Shown here one piece after another: positions 33,777 to 42,685 of a stretch of 64,000 nt of DNA (the stretch's first letter is position 1; each line of letters starts with the position of its first letter). The translations under genes and the position numbers were made by a program. The DNA comes from Candidatus Solirubrobacter pratensis (GTDB taxonomy: Bacteria; Actinomycetota; Thermoleophilia; Solirubrobacterales; Solirubrobacteraceae): the NCBI RefSeq assembly GCF_000425945.1, contig NZ_AUEK01000014.1:117343-181342 (forward strand), in the 5' to 3' direction. The notes beneath the pieces were generated by a model. That model worked only from the letters and a program-made list of their open reading frames with translations, had not been told where the DNA came from and ran no database searches.

Positions 33777-34636
33777 TGATCTCCGAGCAAGATATCGCCC
33801 GCGTCCGCAGCTTCAATCGGCTCGTCACCCGCCAGGTCGGCGCGCTCAACGACCGCTATCTCGGCCACCGGCCGCTCGGCGAGTGCCGCGTGCTGTTCGA
33901 GATCGGCGCCGCCGGCGCGACGCCGCGCGAGATCCGGATCCGCCTGGGACTGGACTCCGGCTACCTCTCGCGCATGCTGCGCGCGCTCCAGCGCGACGGC
34001 CTGGTCGAGGCCGAGCCCGATCCCGCGGACCGCCGCACCAAGCGCCTGCGCCTCACGGCCACCGGCGAGGCCGAGGCGAAGGAGCTCGACCGCATCTCCG
34101 ACGAGCTCGCGGCGTCCGCGCTCGCGCCGCTCAGCGAGGCGCAGCGCGAGCGGCTGCTGCGCGCGCAGTCCGAGGTGCGGCGACTGCTCGCGCTCTCGAT
34201 GGTGACGATCGAGCGCGAGGACCCGGAGGCGCCCGGCGCGCGCTGGTGCCTGCAGCACTACTTCGCGGAGCTCGGCGAGCGCTTCGGGCTCGATCCCGCG
34301 CGCACGCTGCCCGCCGAGGGCGAGGACCTCACGTTCCTGCTCGCGCGCCTCAGCGGCCAGCCCGCCGGCTGCGGCGTACTCAAGACGCTCGCGCCCGGCA
34401 CGGGGGAGATCATGCGCATGTGGGTGGACCGCCCGCACCGGGGCCTCGGCATCGCCGCGCGGCTGCTCGACGCGCTCGAGGCGCGCGCCGCCGAGCTCGG
34501 CCACGCCGCCGTCCGGCTCTACACCAACGGCGCGCTGGAGGAGGCGCAGGCGCTCTACCGCGCGCGCGGGTACGCGGAGATCGGCCGCTACAACGACGAT
34601 CCCTACGCCGAGCGCTGGTTCGAGAAGCGCCTCTAG
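33776..34636 (+). CDS. MarR-family regulator fused to a GNAT N-acetyltransferase
   Basis: 286-aa bifunctional protein. Residues about 1-145 are a MarR winged helix (LGECRVLFEIGAAGATPREI, LDSGYLSRMLRALQRDGLVE, DPADRRTKRLRLTATG); residues about 150-286 are a GNAT domain with the acetyl-CoA loop DRPHRGLGIAARLL and LYTNGALEEAQALYRARGY. Such fusions are known in several bacterial phyla. The GTG start overlaps a CTGACT/AGTCAG palindrome, suggesting self-repression. The gene is divergent from the sensor kinase with a 42-bp gap. The acetylated substrate is unknown. Confidence 0.93.
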   Translation: MISEQDIARVRSFNRLVTRQVGALNDRYLGHRPLGECRVLFEIGAAGATPREIRIRLGLDSGYLSRMLRALQRDGLVEAEPDPADRRTKRLRLTATGEAEAKELDRISDELAASALAPLSEAQRERLLRAQSEVRRLLALSMVTIEREDPEAPGARWCLQHYFAELGERFGLDPARTLPAEGEDLTFLLARLSGQPAGCGVLKTLAPGTGEIMRMWVDRPHRGLGIAARLLDALEARAAELGHAAVRLYTNGALEEAQALYRARGYAEIGRYNDDPYAERWFEKRL

Positions 34637-34694
34637 GTGCCGCGGCTCCGGGCGCCATGCGCGAGGCCGCGAAGCTCCGACGCGACCTTCGCCC

Positions 34695-34756
34695 GGGACG
34701 GGTCCTAGGACTCAAACCGGGACCGGTCCCAAGGTCCAGTAGGACCTGTCCGGACC
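34695..34756. repeat. Cluster of GGACC/GGTCC motifs upstream of yqeY
   Basis: Within about 60 bp there are repeated GGAC(C)/GGTCC words in both orientations, including the perfect 12-bp palindrome GGGACCGGTCCC (34719-34730) and the inverted pair GGTCC-AGTA-GGACC (34733-34746). They end 6 bp before the probable yqeY -10. Function unknown. Confidence 0.75.
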
Positions 34757-34761
34757 CTCCG

Positions 34762-34767
34762 TACACT
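34762..34767 (+). promoter_or_regulatory. -10 hexamer of yqeY
   Basis: TACACT lies 8 bp before the GTG start of yqeY; no Shine-Dalgarno sequence is present. The GGACC/GGTCC cluster occupies the -35 region. Confidence 0.55.
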
Positions 34768-34775
34768 GGACGTGG

Positions 34776-35204
34776 GTGCAGATCGCCGATCGCATCAAGG
34801 CGGACGTGACCACTGCCATGAAGGCGGGGGAGCGCGAACGCGTGACGGCGCTCCGGCTCGTGCTCTCCGAGCTGCAGAAGGCGGCGAAGGAGGGCGACGC
34901 GGACGAGCTGGCGGTGCTGCGGCGCGAGCGCAAGCGCCGCCGTGAGGCCGAGACCGCCTACCGCGAAGCCGGCCGCGAGGATCTCGCGACCGGCGAGGCG
35001 TTCGAGGCGCGGGCGATCGAGGCCTACCTGCCGGCCGAGCTGTCCGACGAGGAGCTCTCGGCGCTCGTGGCGACCGCGATCGCGGAGACCGGCGCGTCGT
35101 CGCCGCGTGACATGGGCCAGGTGATCAAGCACGTGATGGGAGCCGCCGGCGGCCGCGCCGACGGGAAGCGGGTCTCGACAAAGGTGAAGGAAGCGCTCAA
35201 CTAG
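34776..35204 (+). CDS. yqeY: GatB/YqeY domain protein
   Basis: 142-aa helical protein of the YqeY family, related to the tRNA-binding tail of GatB; proposed to act on tRNA or aminoacyl-tRNA, but the role is not settled. Typical pieces are the N-terminal ADRIKADVTTAMKAGERERVTALRLVLSEL, the middle EAFEARAIEAYLPAELSDEEL and the C-terminal DMGQVIKHVM. The GTG start follows TACACT by 8 bp. phoH starts directly after the stop codon, so yqeY heads the phoH-ybeY-era operon, an order common in bacteria. Confidence 0.93.
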   Translation: MQIADRIKADVTTAMKAGERERVTALRLVLSELQKAAKEGDADELAVLRRERKRRREAETAYREAGREDLATGEAFEARAIEAYLPAELSDEELSALVATAIAETGASSPRDMGQVIKHVMGAAGGRADGKRVSTKVKEALN

Positions 35205-36197
<993 letters not shown>

Positions 36198-36209
36198 GAG
36201 GTGCTCGAC

Positions 36210-36575
36210 GTGGAGGTGATCGGGACCGCGCTCGCGGAGGATCGGGTGAGCGAGGCGGTCGCCTACGCCGCCGCTTCGGCGGGCATCGCCGACGGGCATG
36301 TGGCGGTCGAGTTCGTCGACGCGGACCGGATCGCCGAGCTCAACGAGCAGTGGCGCGGGAAGACGGGGCCGACGGACGTCCTGTCGTTCCCGGTCGATGA
36401 AGAGGGCCCGGTGTTCGGCGCGCGGGAGCTCGGGGACGTCGTGATCTGCCCCGAGCACACGGTCGACCTGCTCGAGGCGGTCGTGCACGGCGTGCTGCAT
36501 CTGACGGGCATGGACCACGAGACCGACGAGGGCGAGATGCTCGTGTTACAGGCGGAGATACGCTCATGGCTGTGA
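36210..36575 (+). CDS. ybeY: Endoribonuclease YbeY
   Basis: Zinc-dependent RNase for 16S rRNA 3'-end maturation and ribosome quality control. The 121-aa protein has the signature HGVLHLTGMDHETDEGEM, giving the three metal-binding histidines, preceded by GKTGPTDVLSFP. I place the start at GTG 36210: AGGAGG at 36196-36201 lies 8 bp upstream, whereas GTG 36201 overlaps that sequence and could not use it. The gene overlaps era by 10 bp; the phoH-ybeY-era order is widely conserved. Confidence 0.93.
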   Translation: MEVIGTALAEDRVSEAVAYAAASAGIADGHVAVEFVDADRIAELNEQWRGKTGPTDVLSFPVDEEGPVFGARELGDVVICPEHTVDLLEAVVHGVLHLTGMDHETDEGEMLVLQAEIRSWL

Positions 36576-37465
36576 CCGTCACGAGGTCAGGCTTCGTGGC
36601 GCTTGCGGGGCGCCCGAACGTCGGCAAGTCGACGCTCGTGAACGCGATGGTCGGCCAGAAGGTGGCGATCGTCTCGGACAAGCCGCAGACGACGCGGCGG
36701 GCGATTCGCGGAGTCGTGACCGTCCCGGACCAGTTCCAGCTCGTGCTGACCGACCTGCCGGGCGTGCAGCGCCCGCGCGACGAGCTGACGACGCGCATGC
36801 AGCGGCGCGTGGAGTCCGAGGTGGGGGAGGCCGACGCGGCGCTGTTCGTCGTCAACGGCGACCAGGGGGTCGGCGGCGCGGGTGACCGCTTCATCGTGGA
36901 GGCGCTGATCGCCGCCCGTGTGCCCGTCGTGATCGCCGTCAACAAGGTCGACCGGCTCAACCAGCCGCGCACGGTCCAGGCGCTGCAGGTGGCGTCCGAG
37001 CTCGGCCTGCCGGACGCCGAGGTCTTCCCGGTGTCGGCGCGCACGGGGCGCGGCGTCGCGCCGCTGCTCGACCACCTGGCCACGCTGCTGCCGGAGGGCC
37101 CGTTCTACTTCCCGCCCGACGAGGTCTCCGACCAGTCCGAGCAGGTGATGCTGGCCGAGCTCGTGCGCGAGCAGGTGCTCCTGCGCACGCGCCAGGAGGT
37201 CCCGCACGCCGTCGAGGTGCAGATCGACGAGATCGAGGAGCGCGAGGGCCTGATCGCCGTGCGCGCGCTGCTGTGGGTCGAGACGGAGTCCCAGAAGGGC
37301 ATCCTCATCGGCTCGCGCGGGCGCATGATCAAGTCGATCGGGATGGCGGCGCGCAAGGAGCTCGAGCGCGAGCTCGGCGGCCACGTGCACCTGGACCTGT
37401 CGGTGCGGGTGCGCCGGTCCTGGCGCGGCGACGACGCGCTGCTGGACCGGCTCGGGATCACCTGA
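36566..37465 (+). CDS. era: GTPase Era
   Basis: Ribosome-assembly GTPase that binds the 3' end of 16S rRNA. The 299 residues hold G1 GRPNVGKST at 15-23, the switch I threonines in TTRRAIRG, G3 DLPGVQ, G4 NKVDR, and a C-terminal KH domain with ILIGSRGRMIKSIGMAARKELE. Length is standard. It is last in the yqeY-phoH-ybeY-era unit and convergent with the MFS gene, 23 bp away. No obvious terminator is visible in that gap. Confidence 0.97.
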   Translation: MAVTVTRSGFVALAGRPNVGKSTLVNAMVGQKVAIVSDKPQTTRRAIRGVVTVPDQFQLVLTDLPGVQRPRDELTTRMQRRVESEVGEADAALFVVNGDQGVGGAGDRFIVEALIAARVPVVIAVNKVDRLNQPRTVQALQVASELGLPDAEVFPVSARTGRGVAPLLDHLATLLPEGPFYFPPDEVSDQSEQVMLAELVREQVLLRTRQEVPHAVEVQIDEIEEREGLIAVRALLWVETESQKGILIGSRGRMIKSIGMAARKELERELGGHVHLDLSVRVRRSWRGDDALLDRLGIT

Positions 37466-37488
37466 CGGCGCGGAGCCGGAGGCGTTCG

Positions 37489-38742
37489 TCAGGGCTGCAC
37501 GGCGGGCTCGGGCACCGGCGAAGCGGCTCGATCGTCGTCCGTGACGCGGCGGATGTCCGGCACCGCGAACATCGCCAGGATCACCGTCGTCCACACCGCG
37601 AATGCGATCCACAGCGCCGTGTCGATCCCGATCCAGCCCGCGATGGGTCCCCACAGCGCGAGGCCGAGCGGCTGGAACACCAGGGAGCCGAACCAGTCGT
37701 AGGCGCTGACGCGCGACAGCGACTCGGGCGGGATGTGCCGTTGCAGCGTCGACTCCCAGATGCTGTTGCCGTACATCAGCGAGACGCCGGCGAGGAACGT
37801 CGAGCACGCCAGCAGCGGGACCGACGCGTGCGACGCGAGCAGGGCGAGCGGCAGCGCGAACACCATCGCGGTCGGGACGACGACCATGAGTGGCCGGCGA
37901 GGACGCGCGCGGATCGCCGCCATGCCGCCCACGACGCCGCCCGCGCCCATGGCGGCCAGCACGGAGCCCCAGGCCGCGGCGCCGCCGAGGTGGCGCTCGG
38001 CGATCACGGGCCCGAGCGCCGACCACGCGCCCCAGGCGGCGTTGGTGATCGAGAACGCGAGCACGGAGCTCCACACCCACGTGCGCTCCGTGAATGCGCT
38101 CCAGCCGCCGCGAAGGTCGGCCAGGAACCGGTTCTTCGGCATGCTCTCGCCCGGCGGCACGTGGATCCCGGAGAGGAACGCGGCGCTGATGGCGAACGTG
38201 GCGGCGTCGATCGCGAGCGCCCAGCCGGGGCTTGCGGCGACGACCAGCAGGCCGGCGATGGCAGGCCCGAGGATCTCGCCGACCGCCTGGGTGGTCGAGC
38301 GCAGGCCGTTGGCCTGCTGGAGCTGCTCCGGCTTGACGACGAGCGGCAGCAGACCGGTCGACGCGGGGTTGAAGAAGCCGGTGGCGGCACCGGTGATGGC
38401 GGTCAGCACGGCGATCATCCAGATGTGTGCCTCGCCGGTGACCAGGAGCAGCGCGAGGACGCCCTGGCTGAACAGGCGCGCGAGGTCGGCGGCGACCATC
38501 ACCGAGCGCCGCGACACGCGGTCGGCGACGACGCCGCCCGCGAGCAGGCACGCGACCAGCGCGAGCGTGCGGGCGGCGAACACGAGCCCGACCTCCGATG
38601 CCGAGCCGCCGAGGTGCAGCACCGCGAAGGCGAGCGCCACGCTGACCATCCCGTCGCCCAGCAGGGACGCCGCGTAGCCGCTGAACAGCAGCCGGTAGTC
38701 GCGCTCCCGTAGGACCGCGAGGCTATCTGGCAGACCCCGCAC
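37489..38742 (-). CDS. MFS transporter (enterobactin exporter/MFS_3-like)
   Basis: 417-aa membrane protein with 12 hydrophobic segments. It opens with the RDYRLLFSGYAASLLGDGMV pattern of the EntS/MFS_3 branch and has the loop motif GGVVADRVSRRSVM between helices 2 and 3. These proteins export siderophores, macrolides or other small molecules; the substrate is unknown and no siderophore genes are near. The GTG start has minus-strand TAATCT 10 bp upstream. The C-terminal tail is charged and not conserved. Confidence 0.9.
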   Translation of the reverse strand: MRGLPDSLAVLRERDYRLLFSGYAASLLGDGMVSVALAFAVLHLGGSASEVGLVFAARTLALVACLLAGGVVADRVSRRSVMVAADLARLFSQGVLALLLVTGEAHIWMIAVLTAITGAATGFFNPASTGLLPLVVKPEQLQQANGLRSTTQAVGEILGPAIAGLLVVAASPGWALAIDAATFAISAAFLSGIHVPPGESMPKNRFLADLRGGWSAFTERTWVWSSVLAFSITNAAWGAWSALGPVIAERHLGGAAAWGSVLAAMGAGGVVGGMAAIRARPRRPLMVVVPTAMVFALPLALLASHASVPLLACSTFLAGVSLMYGNSIWESTLQRHIPPESLSRVSAYDWFGSLVFQPLGLALWGPIAGWIGIDTALWIAFAVWTTVILAMFAVPDIRRVTDDDRAASPVPEPAVQP

Positions 38743-38752
38743 CCGGCGGTTC

Positions 38753-38758
38753 AGATTA
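38753..38758 (-). promoter_or_regulatory. -10 hexamer of the MFS_3-like gene
   Basis: Minus-strand TAATCT lies 10 bp before the GTG start at 38742, without a Shine-Dalgarno sequence. Confidence 0.5.
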
Positions 38759-38818
38759 GTGAAGCGAGAGGTCCGGACGGGCGCCCGCCCGCGAGCCGTC
38801 GGGGTCGACCTTGCGCCG

Positions 38819-39211
38819 TCAGCCCTCGCGCCGCCGCACGCCTTTGACCTGCTCCAGCCGCCGCCGGTCGCGCTTGGTCGGGCGCCCGCCCTCGCCGCCC
38901 TCCTGCCGCGCGAGCCGGCGCTCCTCGGCGTGCCGGATCCGGGCCTCCGCGCTCTCCGGCGTCTCCTCGTAGAGCCGTTGCGCCTCGCTCGCCGGCCCGC
39001 GGCGCGGGGCGGTGCCGCGGATCACGACGCTGACGCGGACGGGGCCGGTGCGGAGCTCGAGCCGGTCACCGGGCTTGACGTCCTTGCTCGGCTTCGCCGC
39101 CACGCCGTTGACCTGCACCCGGCCGGCCTTGACCGCCTCGGCGGCCAGGGCGCGCGTCTTGGAGAGCCGTGACGCCCAGAGCCACTTGTCGATCCGCATC
39201 GGCTCGTCCAT
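38819..39211 (-). CDS. S4-domain RNA-binding protein (Hsp15-like)
   Basis: 130-aa basic protein with an N-terminal S4 domain (MRIDKWLWASRLSKTRALAAEAVKAGRV, then KDVKPGDRLEL), as in heat-shock protein 15, which rescues stalled 50S subunits carrying peptidyl-tRNA. The C-terminal half is strongly charged (RHAEERRLARQEGG, PTKRDRRRLEQVKG), also usual for this group. It is divergent from the hydrolase gene, with only 19 bp between start codons. Whether it truly acts as Hsp15 is inference. Confidence 0.88.
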   Translation of the reverse strand: MDEPMRIDKWLWASRLSKTRALAAEAVKAGRVQVNGVAAKPSKDVKPGDRLELRTGPVRVSVVIRGTAPRRGPASEAQRLYEETPESAEARIRHAEERRLARQEGGEGGRPTKRDRRRLEQVKGVRRREG

Positions 39212-39230
39212 ACGGTCATGCTGTCACGCC

Positions 39231-39818
39231 GTGACGCCACTCGATCTCGACACGCCCCACGGCCCCGCCCGCGCGCATCTGCATCCCGCGGAGGCGCCGC
39301 ACGGCGCGCTCGTGCTCGGCCACGGCGCCGGCGGCGGGGTCGGCGCGCCGGACCTCGCCGCGGCGACCGCGGTCGCCGTCGCGGAGGGGTTCACCGTCGC
39401 GCTGATCGAGCAGCCGTACCGCGTCGCGGGGCGAAAGAGCCCGGCGCCGGCGGCGCAGCTCGACGCCGCCTGGACGGCGGTGATCGAGCAGATCCCGCTC
39501 CCCGACGGCCCGCTGATCACCGGCGGGCGCTCCTCCGGGGCCCGCGTCGCGTGCCGCACGGCGCAGGCGACCGGCGCGGCGGGCGTGCTCTGCCTCGCGT
39601 TCCCGCTCCACCCGCCCGGCCGGCCGGACAAGACGCGCCTGCCGGAGCTCGAGCTCGTCACCGTCCCCGTCTTGATCGTGCAGGGGGAGAGCGACCCGTT
39701 CGGGATGCCACCCGCCGCCCCGGACCGCGCGGTCGCCGCGATCAAGGGCAACCACTCGCTGCGCTCGGACAAGCGCGCCCTGGAGGGTGCCGTCCGCGAC
39801 TGGCTCGCAGCGCGCTGA
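39231..39818 (+). CDS. Alpha/beta hydrolase (dienelactone-hydrolase-like, KANL3/Tex30 type)
   Basis: 195-aa alpha/beta hydrolase. GALVLGHGAGGGVGAPDL holds the oxyanion region, GGRSSGARVACR the nucleophile elbow with Ser, VLIVQGESDPFG the acid Asp, and GNHSLRSD the catalytic His. The size and sequence fit the small KANL3/Tex30-type family. GTG 39231 is the first start giving the family N-terminus; TACGGT lies 14 bp upstream and the sequence between contains GTCAC-GCC-GTGAC. The substrate is unknown. It converges with the PH-domain operon. Confidence 0.85.
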   Translation: MTPLDLDTPHGPARAHLHPAEAPHGALVLGHGAGGGVGAPDLAAATAVAVAEGFTVALIEQPYRVAGRKSPAPAAQLDAAWTAVIEQIPLPDGPLITGGRSSGARVACRTAQATGAAGVLCLAFPLHPPGRPDKTRLPELELVTVPVLIVQGESDPFGMPPAAPDRAVAAIKGNHSLRSDKRALEGAVRDWLAAR

Positions 39819-39820
39819 GA

Positions 39821-39839
39821 CGCGCGAGGGCCTCGCGCG
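39821..39839. terminator. Hairpin between the convergent hydrolase and PH-domain genes
   Basis: CGCGCGAGG and CCTCGCGCG flank a single G; in practice an 8-bp stem with a GGC loop. No T-run. Placed 2 bp after the hydrolase stop and 35 bp from the convergent stop. Confidence 0.45.
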
Positions 39840-39874
39840 CGTGCTGCGGCGAGGCCGCGCGCGGGCCGCGGCGA

Positions 39875-41257
39875 TCACCGTGAGGCGCCGAGCGCCTCCC
39901 ACGCGTCCGCCGCCGCGGCCTCCTCGACATGGCGGATGCGCGCCGCGGTCTGCTTGCCGAAGTCCACCCGCAGGTCCGCGAGCCGGGCGCGGCGCTGGAG
40001 CAGCGACTGGGCCAGCTCGTGCGACTCGCGGTTGTGCGCCGGCGCGAGCACGGTCACCCGGGCGAGCCGGAGCGAGCGGATCGCGAGGCGTCCCTCGCGC
40101 AGCCGCCAGCCCGCCGCACGCCAGCGCGCCTGCCCGTACGCCGCTCCGGCCGCGACCGCCAGCAGCGGCCATCCGCTCTCCACGACGACCGCCGCGATCG
40201 CGCCCGCCGCCAGCGTGGCGAGCGACGGGACGAGCAGGTAGCGCCGCCACGCGCGCGCCGGCGGGCGCTCGAGCGGCTCGACGTCGTCGGCCAGCTCGGG
40301 CAGCATCGCGTCCAGCGCCGCGCGCACTGCGCGCGCCCGCACGAGCGGGAACAGCGTCCGCGCGGCCGACGCCTCGTCCGCGTAGCCGGCCACCTCGACG
40401 TGCAGCGCCGCCAGTCCGAACGGGCGCCGGAACACGCCCTCGACGACACGCACCGCGCGCACGCGGCCGACCGGGATCGTCGCCTCGCGCCGCGCCAGCA
40501 GGCCGCGCCGGATCCGCAGCCGGTCGCCGTCGCGCATCGCGGTGAAGCCTGCGAACGCGACGATCGAGCCGAGCACCGAGAGCGCCCAGCCGGCGCCGAG
40601 CACGACCGCCGCGACGGCCGCCCAATCCCCCGCGCTGTCGGGCAGCGCTCGCACCGCCCGGCGACCGCCCTCGTCCTCGAGCACCTGCTGGAAGACCTGG
40701 AACGCCGCCGCCAGCACCGGCAGCACGATGCCGAGCTGCCCGGCAGTGAGCGCCGCCACGAGCAGCCCGCCCATGCCGAGCCGCAGGCGCGCGCCCGGGT
40801 CGGCCGGCGCCGGCGGCGCGACGCCGACGCGCTCCCGCAGCGCGCGCACGTCCGCCGCTCCCAGCGCCAGGAGGACGATCTCGCCGCCCTTCCCGCCGCC
40901 GCCGGTCTGCACGTGCACCGCCTGGACGCCGAACAGCCGCTGGAGCGGGCCCTGCTGGACGTCGAGCGCCTCCACCCGGGCCAGCGGGACGTCGGTGTCC
41001 CGGACCCTGACCAGCCCGGTCCGGTGATGGATCGCGCGCTCGTCCACGCGATAGGTCGTCGTCGACCACCTGACGTATCCGGCCACGATCGCGATCACGA
41101 CGCCCACGGCGCCGTAGACGACCGACCGCGTGACGTCCTCGCCGCGGCTCCCCAGCAACGTCAGCCCGAGGATCACGAGCAGCGGGAACGCCGCGTTGCC
41201 GAGCGCCTGCATGCCGTAGATCGCGATCCCGGCGCGGTGCAGGCGGCGGTCAGGCAT
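39875..41257 (-). CDS. Bacterial PH-domain (bPH2) membrane protein, YdbT-like
   Basis: 460-aa membrane protein with repeated bPH2 (YdbS/YdbT) domains separated by hydrophobic helices. The first repeat has TYRVDERAIHHRTGLV and the conserved VPLARVEALDVQQGPLQRLFGVQAV; a second has LRIRRGLLARREATIPVGRVRAVRVVEG with FGLAALHVEVAG; a third, weaker one is near the C-terminus. YdbT of Bacillus is linked to resistance to membrane-active compounds; the exact role is unknown. The ATG overlaps the YdbS-like gene by 8 bp, so both form an operon with the ArsA gene. Confidence 0.88.
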   Translation of the reverse strand: MPDRRLHRAGIAIYGMQALGNAAFPLLVILGLTLLGSRGEDVTRSVVYGAVGVVIAIVAGYVRWSTTTYRVDERAIHHRTGLVRVRDTDVPLARVEALDVQQGPLQRLFGVQAVHVQTGGGGKGGEIVLLALGAADVRALRERVGVAPPAPADPGARLRLGMGGLLVAALTAGQLGIVLPVLAAAFQVFQQVLEDEGGRRAVRALPDSAGDWAAVAAVVLGAGWALSVLGSIVAFAGFTAMRDGDRLRIRRGLLARREATIPVGRVRAVRVVEGVFRRPFGLAALHVEVAGYADEASAARTLFPLVRARAVRAALDAMLPELADDVEPLERPPARAWRRYLLVPSLATLAAGAIAAVVVESGWPLLAVAAGAAYGQARWRAAGWRLREGRLAIRSLRLARVTVLAPAHNRESHELAQSLLQRRARLADLRVDFGKQTAARIRHVEEAAAADAWEALGASR

Positions 41258-41759
41258 CGGTGCGGGCGAGCGCCGCGATGCGGTCGCGCAGCTCCGCGGC
41301 GTCGGCCGGGTCCAGGTAGGGGATCGTGTGGCTCCCGGCGGCGGTGTGGATGACGACCGTCGCGAGGCCGAGCAGCTGCTCGAGCACGCCGCGGCGCGTG
41401 TCGACGTGCTGCACGCGCATCAGCGGGACCAGCGTGCGGCGGATGGTGAACGTGCCGTGCTGGATGTCGATCGCGTCCGGGCGCAGGTCCCAGCGCCAGC
41501 GGCTGTAGCGCAGCAGGGGCACGATCGCGACGGCGGCGACGAGCAGCACCGCCGCGGCGACGAGGAGCAGCGCGCGCGGGACGCCGAGCGCGCCGCCGAT
41601 CAGGTTGCCGGCGACGGCGACGACGAGCCAGATGCCCGCCTGCTGCAGGCGCCATGCCCAGCGCGCGCCGCGCGCGAGGCGCCGCCGCGGCAGCTCCCCG
41701 GCGCGCAGCGGCGCGACGCCGGCCTCCTCCGGCCGTTCAGGCGTCCCGGTCAGCGTCAC
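41250..41759 (-). CDS. Bacterial PH-domain (bPH2) membrane protein, YdbS-like
   Basis: 169-aa partner of the YdbT-like protein. Two membrane helices (about 42-58 and 63-83) precede one bPH2 domain with RWDLRPDAIDIQHGTFTIRR, the conserved VPLMRVQHVDTRRGVLEQLLGLATV and a short C-terminal helix. The start is GTG overlapping the ArsA stop codon (GTGA). In other bacteria ydbS and ydbT are adjacent as here. Function is inferred only from that pairing. Confidence 0.87.
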   Translation of the reverse strand: MTLTGTPERPEEAGVAPLRAGELPRRRLARGARWAWRLQQAGIWLVVAVAGNLIGGALGVPRALLLVAAAVLLVAAVAIVPLLRYSRWRWDLRPDAIDIQHGTFTIRRTLVPLMRVQHVDTRRGVLEQLLGLATVVIHTAAGSHTIPYLDPADAAELRDRIAALARTDA

Positions 41760-42682
41760 AGCTCCAGCTCGCTCGCGAGCCGCTCGTAGCCGGGCAGGCC
41801 GACGTCGGCCTCGAACAGGAACGGCAGCGTCGACACGGCCGCGTCCGTCTTGCCGCGCAGGCGCCGGATCTGCGCCCGCTGCGCCTTGGCGCGCGCGTGG
41901 CCGGTGAGCGCGGCACGGACGACCCCGTTCGCGTTCGACGCCTCGCGCAGCCGGCGGACGTCGGCGGCGGAGAAGCGCTCCGGCCAGACGCCGTTGACGA
42001 CGATCGCGTCGAGCCCCAGCCCGACGGCGTCCTCGAGCCGCGCCTCGAGCTCGATCGTCTCGTTGACCGGCATCTCCTCCGGCAGCGCGACCGCGACGTA
42101 GCCGGTGCGCGCGGGGTCGGACAGCATGTCCGCGACCTTGGTCGCCTGGCGGCGGATCGGCCCGACGCGCGCGATCTCGCCGAACGTGCGCGGCGCCGTC
42201 AGCATCGCGGTTCCGTGGCCGGACGCGGGCGCGTCGACGATCACGAGGTCATACGTGCGGTTGTGGCGGTCCCAGCGCTCGAGCTGCGCGAGCTCCCAGA
42301 CCTTGGCGATCGTGATCAGCTCCTTCGCGCCCGGCGCGGCGGCGACGAAGTGATGGAAGGCGTGCGAATGGCCGACCAGGCGCCCGGCCGGACCGCCGCC
42401 GAGCTGCTTGGAGAGCCACTCGTGCAGCGCCGCCTCCGGGTCGATCGTGATCGCCCACAGATCGCGCGCGAGCTCGATCTCCTCGTCGCCCTTGACGCCG
42501 TGGCGGGCGAACGCGCGCGAGACGCGGTCCTGCTCGGCGACCTCGCAGACGATCGTGCGGCGCCCCTGCGCGGCGGCCGCCAGACCGAGCGTCGCGGCCA
42601 CGGTCGTCCTGCCGACACCGCCCTTGCCGGTGACATAGAGCAGCGCCTTGTCGCGCAACAGGGCTTCCATCCGCTCGCTCAC
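41756..42682 (-). CDS. ArsA/GET3-family ATPase with Arg in the P-loop
   Basis: 308-aa SIMIBI-class ATPase resembling ArsA/GET3 and actinobacterial BagA/B-type proteins. The deviant Walker A is TGKGGVGRTTVAATL: the signature Lys20 is kept, but the usual catalytic Lys is Arg25. Other motifs: switch-like VIVDAPASGHGTAML and the C-terminal LPFLFEADVGLPGYERL. It heads an operon with two bPH2 proteins. GTG 42682 or ATG 42670 may be the start; the phytoene-synthase-like gene starts only 3 bp away in the other direction. An arsenite role is unlikely (no arsB, arsD or arsR). Confidence 0.85.
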   Translation of the reverse strand: MSERMEALLRDKALLYVTGKGGVGRTTVAATLGLAAAAQGRRTIVCEVAEQDRVSRAFARHGVKGDEEIELARDLWAITIDPEAALHEWLSKQLGGGPAGRLVGHSHAFHHFVAAAPGAKELITIAKVWELAQLERWDRHNRTYDLVIVDAPASGHGTAMLTAPRTFGEIARVGPIRRQATKVADMLSDPARTGYVAVALPEEMPVNETIELEARLEDAVGLGLDAIVVNGVWPERFSAADVRRLREASNANGVVRAALTGHARAKAQRAQIRRLRGKTDAAVSTLPFLFEADVGLPGYERLASELEL

Positions 42683-42685
42683 CCT

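Noticed and set aside
41756..42682. Arsenic resistance
   Set aside because: The ATPase belongs to the ArsA/GET3 family, but there is no arsB, arsC, arsD or arsR nearby and the partners are PH-domain membrane proteins.
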